A stretch of 47,636 nucleotides of DNA from Streptomyces sparsogenes. Its GTDB lineage: Bacteria > Actinomycetota > Actinomycetes > Streptomycetales > Streptomycetaceae. Within the stretch, counting starts at the first letter, position 1; each line of letters begins with the position of its first letter. Shown in pieces: positions 15,422 through 23,894 of the stretch. Where the stretch lies: contig NZ_MAXF01000010.1 in NCBI RefSeq assembly GCF_001704635.1, positions 1 through 47,636 of the forward strand, in the 5' to 3' direction. The notes below the pieces were generated by a model that made no database searches, had not been told where the DNA came from, and was given only the letters and a program-made list of their open reading frames with translations. Position numbers and translations under genes: made by a program.

Positions 15422-17256
15422 CGGGGGCTCCCGGGGGCGATGACGCGGGCCGCCTCGGACAGCAGGTCGGAGGCGAGCGGGCTGGCGACGCGGACGTACC
15501 CCGCGTGGCGGTCGGCCTGGCGGGCCCAGCGGGTGAGGAGGTTGGCCTTGGCGGGCAGCGGGACCCCCGCGAGCAGGGCGCGCAGGGCGGGCGGGTGGTC
15601 GTGTGCCGCGCCCCGCTCGGCCAGGACCCGGCGGACCGCCGACCACAGCTCGGGCTCCAGGCGGGGGTGGCGGTCGGCGAGGGCGGCCAGCGTCTCGGCG
15701 ACGTGGTTGACCAGCAGGCAGTACACGACGCGGTCCCAGCCGCGCTCGCGGTCGTAGGTGAGTGGCCCGGCCACGGCGGGGGGCAGCGCGGCGAGGGCCG
15801 CCGCGTGGTGTTCCGGCAGCAGCTTGGTGCCTTCGAGGTCGCGGAAGAGGACCTGGCACGGCAGCCCGGAGGGATCGACGCCGACGACGACGTTCTGGAG
15901 GTGGGGTTCGAGGACCACGCCGTGGTCGAAGTACGCGGCCAGGACGGGCGGCACGAGCAGCTCCAGATACGCCTCCCACCAGGCGAGCGCGTGTGCGGGC
16001 CCGGTGTCGCCGAGGAGCTGGGCGACCCGCGCCCCGCCGGGCGCCGGGTACTCGTCGGCGACGGCGGCCGCGAGCAGCCCGGTGAGTCCGGGCCGCAGCC
16101 GGGCGGCGAGCCCCTCGCGCACGATCACTCCGAAGCCCTCGATCAGCTCCCGCTCGCCCCCGAGGTCCAGGGTCCGGTAGGCGGGTTCGCGCAGCAGCGC
16201 TGCGCCCGGGAAGCGGGCGGCCAGGTCGGCGGCGACGGGCTCCAGCAGCCGGGTCAGGGCGACCGCGCCGGACAGCTCGTATTCGGCGTTCTTGCGCAGG
16301 CAGTTGGTGATCCGGACGTTGAGGCTGAACTTGAGGAAGTCCCGGCCGTCGTAGAGCGTGCGGACGGAGGCGGTGGGCGCGAAGTCCCGGCCGCCGGGGC
16401 CGAGGTCCAGCACATCGCCGCGTGCGATCGCCGCCCGCAGGGCGGGGTGGTCGCGCAGCAGGGCGTACTGCCAGGGGTGCACGGGCAGCAGGCGGTAGCC
16501 GTCGGGCACGGGACGCTGCCGGTCCAGCGGCGCGAGGGCGCCGTCGGACGCCGACTCCTCGCGTACGTGCGCCCGCCGTACGGCGAGATGGTGCAGCGGG
16601 AAGCGGGCGCCGGTCTCGGGCGCGAAGCGGGCCCACGAGTCGGGGTCGCCGGAGCGGGCCTTGGGGGTGGGGTGGAAGCGGTGGCCGAAGAGCAGCGACT
16701 GCTCGGAGGCCAGGTAGGCCAGGGAGGCCTGGTCGGGGGCCTCGGCCTGGTCGGGGTCGTCGGCCTGGGCGGGGTCGTCGGCGGTGTTCGCAACGCCGTG
16801 GGGGACGGCGCGCTCGCGGCTCTCCAGAGCCGCCGTGACGCCCGCGTGGCTGGAGGCCACCTGCTCCAGGAACTCGTCGTTGCGCACACCGGTGCGCAGC
16901 CGCAGCTCCCGGTGGATGTACTCGGCGAGCGCGCGCCAGGACACCTCGGCCCACGCGCCGTCCCGCTCCTCGGTGACCGGCCCGGTGAACCGGTGCGCCC
17001 CGATGAGGGAGGTGCGGCGCAGGGCGACCCGCAGCAGCACGCCGCAGCGGGGCAGCCGCAGCCGCAGGTGGCCGTCGGCCACGACGGTCTGGTGCTCCGG
17101 CCCGGACACCTCGCGGAGCAGGCAGTTGAGGAGGGTGTGGGCGACGACCCGGTCGGCGAGGCGGACCACGGCGGCGGTGGTACCGGCAGAGGTGTCGGTG
17201 GCGGTATCGGCAGAGGTGTCGGTGGCGGCGCCGGTATCGGCGGCGGAGGTGGTCAT
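15418..17256 (-). CDS. IucA/IucC-type siderophore synthetase (second in operon)
   Basis: This 612-residue NIS synthetase joins a carboxylate such as citrate to an amine or alcohol through an acyl-adenylate. Motifs are GHRFHPTPKARSG (191-203), HPWQ (260-263), PTASVRT (294-300), KFSLNVRITN (309-318) and, later, EPHLQNVVV and FRDLEGTK, all parts of the ATP and carboxylate pocket. The first 28 residues are a Thr/Asp/Ser repeat and residues 155-177 are an Asp/Ala/Gln-rich insert, both absent from most relatives. It starts 55 bp after the previous synthetase gene and overlaps the decarboxylase gene. Confidence 0.9.
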   Translation of the reverse strand: MTTSAADTGAATDTSADTATDTSAGTTAAVVRLADRVVAHTLLNCLLREVSGPEHQTVVADGHLRLRLPRCGVLLRVALRRTSLIGAHRFTGPVTEERDGAWAEVSWRALAEYIHRELRLRTGVRNDEFLEQVASSHAGVTAALESRERAVPHGVANTADDPAQADDPDQAEAPDQASLAYLASEQSLLFGHRFHPTPKARSGDPDSWARFAPETGARFPLHHLAVRRAHVREESASDGALAPLDRQRPVPDGYRLLPVHPWQYALLRDHPALRAAIARGDVLDLGPGGRDFAPTASVRTLYDGRDFLKFSLNVRITNCLRKNAEYELSGAVALTRLLEPVAADLAARFPGAALLREPAYRTLDLGGERELIEGFGVIVREGLAARLRPGLTGLLAAAVADEYPAPGGARVAQLLGDTGPAHALAWWEAYLELLVPPVLAAYFDHGVVLEPHLQNVVVGVDPSGLPCQVLFRDLEGTKLLPEHHAAALAALPPAVAGPLTYDRERGWDRVVYCLLVNHVAETLAALADRHPRLEPELWSAVRRVLAERGAAHDHPPALRALLAGVPLPAKANLLTRWARQADRHAGYVRVASPLASDLLSEAARVIAPGSPR

Positions 17257-17311
17257 GAGGCGGCTCCAGCGGGTGCGGAGGACGGTACGGGGCAGGCTGG
17301 GCGCGGGGCGC

Positions 17312-19237
17312 TCACCGGCCGCCGTCCGGCAGGAGGTAGTTGGGCCCGGTGACGTAGTGCTTGTTGATGTCGGCGGCCCCGGAGCGCTGCTTGGTGAGCA
17401 GGCTGCCCGCGGTGACCATGGCCTTGACCGGCAGCCGGTCCGCGTCCAGGACCCGGGCCCGCAGCACGGCGCCGGGCGCGCCGGGCCGGTCCCCCAGCCG
17501 GTCGATGGCTTCGGCGAGCCGGTCGCGTATCAGCCGCAGCAGCGTGGCGAGCGGGGCCCGGCCGAGCCGGGCGAGTTCGAAGGCGAGGGCGCCGGCGCAC
17601 AGGTGCACGGTGATGGTGGCGAAGACGTCGGCGACCGGGCCGTCGCCGTCGGTGCGGATCCGGGGGTCGTCGAATCCGGCGAGGAGGCGTGCGGCCTCGG
17701 CACCGCCGAGGGCGTCGGCCAGCCGGGCGGGGTGGACGCGCGGGCCGTCGTGGTCCTTGACGAGCAGCCGCAGCCGGGGGCGGCCGTGCGCCTCGTCGAG
17801 GACGAGAGAGGTGTTCTGCTGGTGGGACTCCAGGGCGAGGCCGTACGCGAAGAGGATGGTGTGCGCCTCGAACAGGACCGTCAGATAGGCGTCGAGGAGC
17901 GCGAGCAGGTCGCCGCCGTAGTAGCGGGCGGCGAGGGCGTCGGCGACGAGGGCGCAGGGGTCCGCGCCGGGCGCGGGGGCGAGCAGCGCCGCCAGGGGCA
18001 CGACCTGGCAGCCGTCGAGGCCGGGTGGACAGCGCCGCACCAGCGTGGCCAGGAACTCGTGCCCGGCGTGCAGATACGTGCGCTCGTCGGCGAGCAGCAC
18101 GGCCCGGGACACGCGCGGCTCGCGGCCGAGCACCGCCGCCGTGAGCCGCTGCCCCGCCGCGCCGTCGGCCAGCGTGCCGGGCTTGATGGTGCGGCGGTTG
18201 CGCGCGCCCAGGGTGGCGGTGGCGAGCGGGAGTTTGAGGTGGGTGAGCGGGTCGTCGGTGACGGCGACGGTACGCATGGACAGGGTGGGCCGTACGTCGA
18301 GCCAGGGGGCCTCGGCGAGGCGGGCCCGGCCGGCGAGGTGGGTGGCGCGCAGGGCCACCGCCAGCGGGCGGCCCGCGCTCAGCGGGTGGACGGGCAGCGC
18401 CAGATGGCTGGCGTCCAGCCCGGCCGGCAGACCGAGCGCCCCCGGCGTGGGCCACCAGTCGGGCAGCCGGTCCAGGTCCCCGGCGACCGCCTCGCGCGGG
18501 AGGGCGACCCAGCGCAGCGCGAAGGAGGGGTGGAACTCGGGGGCGTGGGCGCGCTGTTCGGCGTCGCTCAGCGCGATGCGGGTGCGGCCGGTGGGGTAGA
18601 CCGGGTGATCGCGGAAAGCGGCCAGTGTGTCGTACGCGAGCGAACCGCGCACCCCCGCCCACTGCTCGGCGGGCCTGTCGCCGTACGCGGCGACCAGCCT
18701 CTCCACGACGCCCGGCCGGACGCGGGCGTGCAGCCGCATCGCGTCCAGCGCGCGGCGGCACTCGACGGCGAAGGCGTCGTAGAGCCCCCGGTCGGCGGGG
18801 TCGGCGGCGTGGCGGAGCCGGGCGAGGACGGCGTCGAGGCGGGTGAGGACGGTGGCGCCCGGCGGGGCATACGACCTGGCGTCGGCCGCACCCGGCGGCC
18901 GGGCGCCGGACCCGGCCCCCTCCGAAGCCCGGGCCGGCGCATCGCCACCGCGAGCGGCCGGGGGGCCGGGGCGGTGAGCCTCCGGGAGCAGCCGCGCCGG
19001 GCGGCGGGCCCGGATCTCGCACTGGAAGCCGTCCGGTTCGACGGGGAGCGCCACCGTCGTGCCGTCCGTGAGGGGCATCCGCAGCCAGTCGCCGTCGGGA
19101 CGGCGTACGGTCCGGGCACGGCCGCGCAGCCCGTACGCGTCCTCCCTCAGCAGCGCGTCGAGCACCCGCGCCAGCAACTCCTCCTCGAAGGCGTCCGCGT
19201 CCCCGTTCCCGTTCCCTTCCCCGACCGGGTGGCTCAT
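17312..19237 (-). CDS. IucA/IucC-type siderophore synthetase (first in operon)
   Basis: This 641-residue NIS synthetase has motif equivalents HPVYPTGRTR (211-220), HPLSAGRP (284-291), PTLSMRT (317-323), KLPLATATLGARNRR (335-349), ALESHQQNTSLV and LLVKDHDGPR. In the first motif, the Lys usual in HPxHPxxKxR is replaced, which separates it from the downstream paralogue and suggests a different acceptor. A Pro/Ala-rich insert of about 35 residues lies at 85-125. The ATG overlaps the stop of the ATP-grasp gene. With the second synthetase it should make two condensations per siderophore. Confidence 0.88.
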   Translation of the reverse strand: MSHPVGEGNGNGDADAFEEELLARVLDALLREDAYGLRGRARTVRRPDGDWLRMPLTDGTTVALPVEPDGFQCEIRARRPARLLPEAHRPGPPAARGGDAPARASEGAGSGARPPGAADARSYAPPGATVLTRLDAVLARLRHAADPADRGLYDAFAVECRRALDAMRLHARVRPGVVERLVAAYGDRPAEQWAGVRGSLAYDTLAAFRDHPVYPTGRTRIALSDAEQRAHAPEFHPSFALRWVALPREAVAGDLDRLPDWWPTPGALGLPAGLDASHLALPVHPLSAGRPLAVALRATHLAGRARLAEAPWLDVRPTLSMRTVAVTDDPLTHLKLPLATATLGARNRRTIKPGTLADGAAGQRLTAAVLGREPRVSRAVLLADERTYLHAGHEFLATLVRRCPPGLDGCQVVPLAALLAPAPGADPCALVADALAARYYGGDLLALLDAYLTVLFEAHTILFAYGLALESHQQNTSLVLDEAHGRPRLRLLVKDHDGPRVHPARLADALGGAEAARLLAGFDDPRIRTDGDGPVADVFATITVHLCAGALAFELARLGRAPLATLLRLIRDRLAEAIDRLGDRPGAPGAVLRARVLDADRLPVKAMVTAGSLLTKQRSGAADINKHYVTGPNYLLPDGGR

Positions 19238-20574
19238 GGCGCGATCACCCACCGATTGGCCGCCAGGAACCCGGCCACCGCCTGGTCGATCCGCCGCTGG
19301 TCGGTCCCGGTGGCGCGGAGTACGCCGAGGAAGTCGCGGTTGGTGCCGTAGAGCGGGTGTTCCTCGCCGATGGCGCGCAGCGGGCGGTAGTCCAGCCGTA
19401 CGCCGTCGCGGTCGCTGACGCTCGCGGCGGGGGCGTCGGTGAGGCGGCCGCCTCGGTCCGCCATGACGTATTCCATGCGCACCCTGCCGTCGGTGCGGGC
19501 GCCGAGGTCGGCGGGGAGGGGCTCGCCGAGGTGGGTGCGGAGGATGTGGTCGAAGAGCGGGATGTCGAGGAGGTCGGCGAGGACGAGGTCGCACTGGTCG
19601 CCGATGGCGCGGTAGTTGACCTCGATGATGCGGGCCCGTTCACCCTGGACGACGTACTCGGTGTGGCAGGCCCCGAAGCCCACGCCGAGCGCCCGCAACT
19701 GCTCCAGCACATGGCCGGTGTGGGGCTCGGGTGGGGCGGGGAGCAGTTCGAGGCGTTCCTCGATGAAGTGCGGGGGCGGGGAGATCTCGGTGCGGAAGGC
19801 GGCGAGCGCGTGCAGGGTGTGGCCGTCGCCGAGGGTTTCCAGGGTCCGCAGCGGCCCGTCGAGGAACTCCTCGACCACCAAGTGCGCCTCCGGCCGCCGG
19901 GCGCGTATCTCGCGGCAGCGCCGGTCCAGTTCGCGGGCGTCGGCGACGAGCACGACGTCCTCGCTGGCCACGCCCTCGCGCGGCTTGAGGACGCAGGGGT
20001 AGGGCACATCGGGTGCGGCGAGGCTGGGGTGGTCGGAGGGGTCCTGGCCGGGGGCCAGCTCGGCGCACCAGAGGGTGTCGGCGCGCGTGGCGGCGAGGCT
20101 TCGGCGCAGCTCGGCCTTGTTCTTGGTGCGCAGGGCCGCCCGCCAGTCCTTGCCGGGGAGGCCGAAGTAGTCGGCGGCGAGTGCGGCCTGGACCTGAAGG
20201 TGGTCGCTGTTGGTGAAGATCGCGGCGGGGCGGCTCGCCGGGTGGTCCGAGACCCGGGCCGAGATACGGCCGATGACCTCGCGGAAGTCCCTTACGTCGC
20301 AGTGCGCGAGGTCCAGCTCGGGCAGCTCGCCGCCCGCCGCGGCGTGCCGGTCGTAGGCGTGCCGGTGTGCGTCTGGCTGGTCGGTGAGGAGGGTGACGGC
20401 GAGGCCGAGCCGGGCCGCGGCGGGGAGGAAGCCCTCGGTGACGGAGTCGGTGGGGTTGAGGGCGAGGAGCTGGAGGTTTCCCCGCCGCCCGCGGGTGGAT
20501 GGGCCGGATGCGGTGCGCCCGGCAGCGGCCCGTGCGGGCAGGCCGAATGCCCCGTCTGGATCATTCTCGTTCAC
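19234..20574 (-). CDS. ATP-grasp ligase (PvsA-like), first gene of the siderophore operon
   Basis: This 446-residue protein has the ATP-grasp fold: ATP-binding VPYPCVLKPREGVASEDVVLV with Lys197, VVEEFLDG with Glu235-Glu236, and the metal-binding RARIIEVNYR with Glu318 and Asn320. ATP-grasp enzymes of this kind form amide bonds between an amino acid and a carboxylate. PvsA holds the same place at the head of the vibrioferrin operon. The only good start is the GTG at 20574. No ribosome site precedes it, but a -10-like TAATCT lies 6 bases before it, so the message is probably leaderless. The first 32 residues are poorly conserved in appearance. Confidence 0.82.
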   Translation of the reverse strand: MNENDPDGAFGLPARAAAGRTASGPSTRGRRGNLQLLALNPTDSVTEGFLPAAARLGLAVTLLTDQPDAHRHAYDRHAAAGGELPELDLAHCDVRDFREVIGRISARVSDHPASRPAAIFTNSDHLQVQAALAADYFGLPGKDWRAALRTKNKAELRRSLAATRADTLWCAELAPGQDPSDHPSLAAPDVPYPCVLKPREGVASEDVVLVADARELDRRCREIRARRPEAHLVVEEFLDGPLRTLETLGDGHTLHALAAFRTEISPPPHFIEERLELLPAPPEPHTGHVLEQLRALGVGFGACHTEYVVQGERARIIEVNYRAIGDQCDLVLADLLDIPLFDHILRTHLGEPLPADLGARTDGRVRMEYVMADRGGRLTDAPAASVSDRDGVRLDYRPLRAIGEEHPLYGTNRDFLGVLRATGTDQRRIDQAVAGFLAANRWVIAP

Positions 20575-20580
20575 GGGCTG

Positions 20581-20611
20581 AGATTAGGTTAGGCATGCCT
20601 TACATCGCCAA
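20581..20611 (-). promoter_or_regulatory. Iron box over a probable leaderless promoter of the siderophore operon
   Basis: TTAGGTTAGGCATGCCTTA (20584-20602) is a 19-bp match to the DtxR/IdeR/DmdR1 box (consensus TTAGGTTAGGCTAACCTAA). It covers the spacer and part of the -10 of a promoter read on the minus strand: TTGGCG (20611-20606), a 19-bp spacer and TAATCT (20586-20581), followed 6 bases later by the GTG start. Iron-loaded DmdR1 should shut the operon off. Confidence 0.85.
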
Positions 20612-20725
20612 TTCGCCTCACCCGTCTGCCCGTTTGTGCCTGATTCGCCGTCAACCTCAGTCGTCGAGCAGCCGCCATGCGGTGAGGGCGAGGGCGGCCC
20701 GTATCAGGCCGGCGGGTTCCCGGGC

Positions 20726-21490
20726 TCAGCGCAGGGTGTAACCACCGTCGGTGTAGAGCGTGGAGCCGGTGGTGAAGCCGTTGGTGAAGAGGAAGACCAC
20801 GGCCTGCGCGATCTCGTCCTCGGTGGCCGGGCGGGCCAGCAGCGCCTCGCGGCGGTAGTGCGCGAAGGCGGCTTCCCGGGCGGCGGCCGGGCGGTTCGAC
20901 CACAGGTTGCCGTCGACGGTGCCCGGCGCCACCGTGTTGACCCGGACCGGGGCGAGTTCCACCGCGAGGCCACGGCCGAGGCCCTCGATCGCGGCGTTGC
21001 ACGCGACGTAGGCGGGAGCGGGCCCGGCGGGGCGGGCCGACGCCGCGCCCGACATCAGGACCACGGAGCCGTCCCTGGCCAGCTTCGGGGCGGCCAGGCG
21101 CACCGCGTGGTACTGGCCCCAGAACTTGGAGTCGAAGGGCGACGCCGCCTCCTCGTCGCTCAGTTCGCGCATCGGTCCGACCTGGTAGGAAGCCGCTGAG
21201 GTGAAGAGATGGTCGACTCGTTCGATGTCGCCGAAGAAGGCCGCGAGTGACGCGGTGTCCCCGGTGTCGACGGTGCGCCAGGTGACCGCCGCCCCGCCCA
21301 GTTCGGCGGCCGCGGCCTCCAGCCGTGCCGCCGTGCGGCCGCCGAGCACGACCCGGGCGCCGGCCTCCACCACCCGGTGTGCGACCCTCAGGCCGATGCC
21401 GGACCCGCCTCCGATGAGGACGACCGTGCGGCCCCGCAGATCCTCGGCGGCCCGGACGGTGGGGCCGGCGGCTCCGGTGGTCTGGGACAT
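20726..21490 (-). CDS. Short-chain dehydrogenase/reductase with altered YxxxK motif
   Basis: This 254-residue SDR has the NAD(P)-binding GGGSGIGL (27-34) and GGRTAARLEAA, pointing to NADPH. The catalytic Ser is in MSGAAS, and the Tyr is Tyr161, but the residue four on is Asn165 (YVACN) where the family has Lys. The usual PGTVDGNLW and LYTDGGYTLR follow. It lies upstream of the siderophore operon in the same direction but outside its iron-box promoter, so operon membership is unlikely. Catalysis may be lost or may use another base. The substrate is unknown. Confidence 0.82.
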   Translation of the reverse strand: MSQTTGAAGPTVRAAEDLRGRTVVLIGGGSGIGLRVAHRVVEAGARVVLGGRTAARLEAAAAELGGAAVTWRTVDTGDTASLAAFFGDIERVDHLFTSAASYQVGPMRELSDEEAASPFDSKFWGQYHAVRLAAPKLARDGSVVLMSGAASARPAGPAPAYVACNAAIEGLGRGLAVELAPVRVNTVAPGTVDGNLWSNRPAAAREAAFAHYRREALLARPATEDEIAQAVVFLFTNGFTTGSTLYTDGGYTLR

Positions 21491-21601
21491 GATGCTTCCT
21501 CACTCACCCATACGGTCGGTCGCGTTGATCAACTCGCTGAACCGCCGGCTTGCCTTCCGTATTCCCGCGATCCGGATACGGCGAGACGTGCTCCAAGTGA
21601 G

Positions 21602-23422
21602 TCAGCCCGGCAGGCCGATGCGGCGGTGGCGGGCACGGCGGGCGGCCAGCCGCTCCGCCTGGTCCTGGGCGCGCAGCGCGGCGAGCTCGGCGCCGAGGGT
21701 GGCGCCGAGGCGGGCGAGGAAGGCATCGTCGCGCGAAGGGTGTTCAGGGCGCTCGGGGCCCTCCCCCGCCGCGTCCTGGGGCTCCTCCTCCACGATGCGG
21801 TCCACGATGCCGTGGGCGAGCAGGTCGGCGGAGCGCACACCCTGCCGGTCCGCTGTCTCGTACGCCCGCTCGGTGGTCCGGTAGAGGATCGCGGAGGCCC
21901 CCTCCGGGGGCAGCGGGGACAGCCAGGCGTGGCGCGCCGCGAGCACCCGGTCGGCGGGGAGCAGCGCGAGCGCGGCGCCGCCCGCGCCCTGGCCGAGCAG
22001 CAGGCAGAGGGTGGGCGCGGGCAGGGTCACCATGTCGGCCAGGCAGCGGGCGATCTCGCCGGCCAGACCGCCCTCCTCGGCCTCGCGGTTCAGGGCCGCG
22101 CCCGCGGTGTCGACGACGGTGAGGAGCGGGAGGCCGAGTTCGGCGGCGATGCGCATGCCGCGGCGCGCGGTGCGCAGCCCCGCCGGGCCGAGCGGCTGCC
22201 CTTCGCCGGGCCCGTCGGCCACCGCGCCGCCGTGGCGCGCGGCCCGGTCGTGTCCGAGGACCACACACGGCGTCCCGCCGACGCGGGCGAGCGCGAGCAG
22301 CAGCCCGGGGTCGTGCTCGCCCGCGCCCGTACCGCTCAGGGGGCTCACGTCCTCGGCGGCGGCGCGCAGCAGGTCCCGCAGGCCGGGCCGCTCGGCCCGC
22401 CGCGACCGCCGGATGGACACCTCGGCCCCAGGCCCAACCCGCCCGGAACGGGGCACGGGGCCGCCATCCGCCGCGGCGGAGGCCGCCCCCGCGCCGCCCC
22501 CGTCAACCGCCGCAGCAGCTACCCCCGCGCCGCCCCGGCCCTTCGGCGATTCGCCGCGTCCCGTCGACGTGGGGTCCGGCCGGTCACCCGCCTCCGGCGG
22601 GCGGCCTGGCCCGGTCTCCGGCTCGCGGCCGACGGCGGGGGTCGTGGGCCGCGCGCCGGGAGCGCGGCCCGCAGCCGCCGGGTCGCCGCCCGGGCCCGCC
22701 CCCGGCACGTCCCCGCGCGACACAGCGGCAGCGGCAGCGTCCCCGCACAGCACCCTCAGCACCCGCGCCGCCACCTCCGACAGCCGCTCGGCCGGGAGGA
22801 CCGCGTCGACCAGGCCGTGGGCCATCAGGTTCTCCGCGACCTGGACGCCCGCCGGGAACTCCTCCCCGTACAGCGCCTCGTGGACCCGGGGGCCCATGAA
22901 GCCGATGAGCGCGCCCGGTTCGGCGGCGGTGACGTGGCCCAGGGAGCCCCAGGACGCGAGCACCCCGCCCGTCGTCGGGTGGCGCAGGTGGACGAGGTAG
23001 GGCAGGCCGGCGGCCTTGTGGTCGGTGATCGCCGCGGCCACCTTCACCATCTGCAGGAAGGCGACCGTGCCCTCCTGCATGCGCGTCCCGCCGGACGCGG
23101 GGGCCGCGAGCAGCGGCAGGCGCTCCGCCGTCGCCCGCTCCACGGCGCGCACCAGCCGCTCCCCCGAGGCCACGCCGATCGAGCCGGCGAGGAAGCGGAA
23201 CTCGCAGGCCACGACGGCCACCCGCCGCCCCTCGATACGGCCCTCGCCCGTGACGACGGACTCGTCGAGGCCGGTGCGCTCGCGGGCCCGCTCCAGGTCG
23301 GCCCGGTAGGCGGGGTCGTCCGTCGTGATGGCGACCGGCTCGTCCCAGCGGTGCCAGCTGCCGGGATCCACGACGGCCTCGATCAGCTGGAGGGCTGACG
23401 TGCGGGGGTGCGCTGCGCTCAT
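21602..23422 (-). CDS. Fused acyl-CoA/acetyl-CoA carboxyltransferase (beta-alpha fusion)
   Basis: This 606-residue protein joins an AccD-like half (about 1-235: ERTGLDESVVTGEGRIEGR, PASGGTRMQEGTVAFLQM, GALIGFMGPRVHEALYG) to an AccA-like half (about 380-606: AARRGMRIAAELGLPLLTVV, DTAGAALNREAEEGG, LLGQGAGGAALALL, PPEGASAILYRT). A linker of about 140 Gly/Pro/Ala residues lies between them. The two halves transfer CO2 from carboxybiotin to acyl-CoA, usually acetyl-CoA. No zinc-finger Cys set is seen at the N-terminus. No biotin carboxylase or carrier gene is nearby, so these must come from elsewhere. The ATG at 23422 has AGGG 8 bases upstream; a GTG at 23443 is the alternative. Confidence 0.85.
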   Translation of the reverse strand: MSAAHPRTSALQLIEAVVDPGSWHRWDEPVAITTDDPAYRADLERARERTGLDESVVTGEGRIEGRRVAVVACEFRFLAGSIGVASGERLVRAVERATAERLPLLAAPASGGTRMQEGTVAFLQMVKVAAAITDHKAAGLPYLVHLRHPTTGGVLASWGSLGHVTAAEPGALIGFMGPRVHEALYGEEFPAGVQVAENLMAHGLVDAVLPAERLSEVAARVLRVLCGDAAAAAVSRGDVPGAGPGGDPAAAGRAPGARPTTPAVGREPETGPGRPPEAGDRPDPTSTGRGESPKGRGGAGVAAAAVDGGGAGAASAAADGGPVPRSGRVGPGAEVSIRRSRRAERPGLRDLLRAAAEDVSPLSGTGAGEHDPGLLLALARVGGTPCVVLGHDRAARHGGAVADGPGEGQPLGPAGLRTARRGMRIAAELGLPLLTVVDTAGAALNREAEEGGLAGEIARCLADMVTLPAPTLCLLLGQGAGGAALALLPADRVLAARHAWLSPLPPEGASAILYRTTERAYETADRQGVRSADLLAHGIVDRIVEEEPQDAAGEGPERPEHPSRDDAFLARLGATLGAELAALRAQDQAERLAARRARHRRIGLPG

Positions 23423-23464
23423 GCTGACACCCTGCCACGACACACAGCCACTTCAATCCAACTC

Positions 23465-23493
23465 GGCATGTGCTAACTTTTCTTGGCATGTGC
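23465..23493. promoter_or_regulatory. Direct repeat GGCATGTGC in a divergent promoter region
   Basis: GGCATGTGC occurs at 23465-23473 and 23485-23493, with start-to-start spacing of 20 bp, about two helical turns. The 82-bp gap separates the carboxyltransferase gene (minus) from the ArsR-like regulator (plus). A regulator site is likely, probably for the adjacent ArsR-type protein. Confidence 0.5.
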
Positions 23494-23504
23494 AGGGTTT
23501 CGCT

Positions 23505-23894
23505 ATGACCACCTCGCCGCCGGGCAACGGGCCCGGCGACCTCGGCGACCTCGGCGACCTCAGTGGCGACGAACTGGTGCGGGTCCTGGCGACGCTGGCC
23601 AATCCGCACCGGCTGCGGGTCGTCGCCGCGCTCGCCCGGGAGCGGATGTACGTGAGCGAGCTGGCCCGCGCGCTGGGCATCAGCCGGGCGCTGCTCCAGG
23701 TCCACTTGCGCAAGCTGGAGGCGGCCGGGCTGGTGACGGCCCGGGTGGAGGTGTCACAGGACGGCAAGGCCATGAAGTTCTACGAGGTCAACAGGTTCGC
23801 GATCGAGCTGACACCGGAGGCCGTCGAGGCCGCGGAGCGGACGCTGACCCCGCCGGGCGACGGGCCGGGCGGGGAGACGAAGGGATCGAAGTGA
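23505..23894 (+). CDS. ArsR-type winged-helix transcriptional regulator
   Basis: This 129-residue protein has a winged helix (LATLANPHRLRVVAALARE, YVSELARALGISRALLQVHL, LRKLEAAGLVTARVE), with the recognition helix about residues 55-75. It lacks cysteine clusters, so metal sensing is unlikely. The N-terminus has a short Gly-Asp-Leu repeat. The stop overlaps the next small gene (TGATG), so the two are co-translated. It is divergent from the carboxyltransferase gene, and the direct repeats in the gap are its most likely target. AGGG lies 8 bases before the ATG. Confidence 0.85.
   Translation: MTTSPPGNGPGDLGDLGDLSGDELVRVLATLANPHRLRVVAALARERMYVSELARALGISRALLQVHLRKLEAAGLVTARVEVSQDGKAMKFYEVNRFAIELTPEAVEAAERTLTPPGDGPGGETKGSK

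Noticed and set aside
16784..19351. An 855-codon open frame on the plus strand, antisense to both siderophore synthetases.
   Set aside because: It is opposite two genes with clear IucA/IucC motifs, has no recognisable domain, and its composition (Gly/Arg/Val-rich) is that of a GC-rich shadow frame.
20726..21490. The SDR as a member of the siderophore operon.
   Set aside because: It lies upstream of the iron-box promoter and ends 120 bp before it; nothing links it to the pathway.
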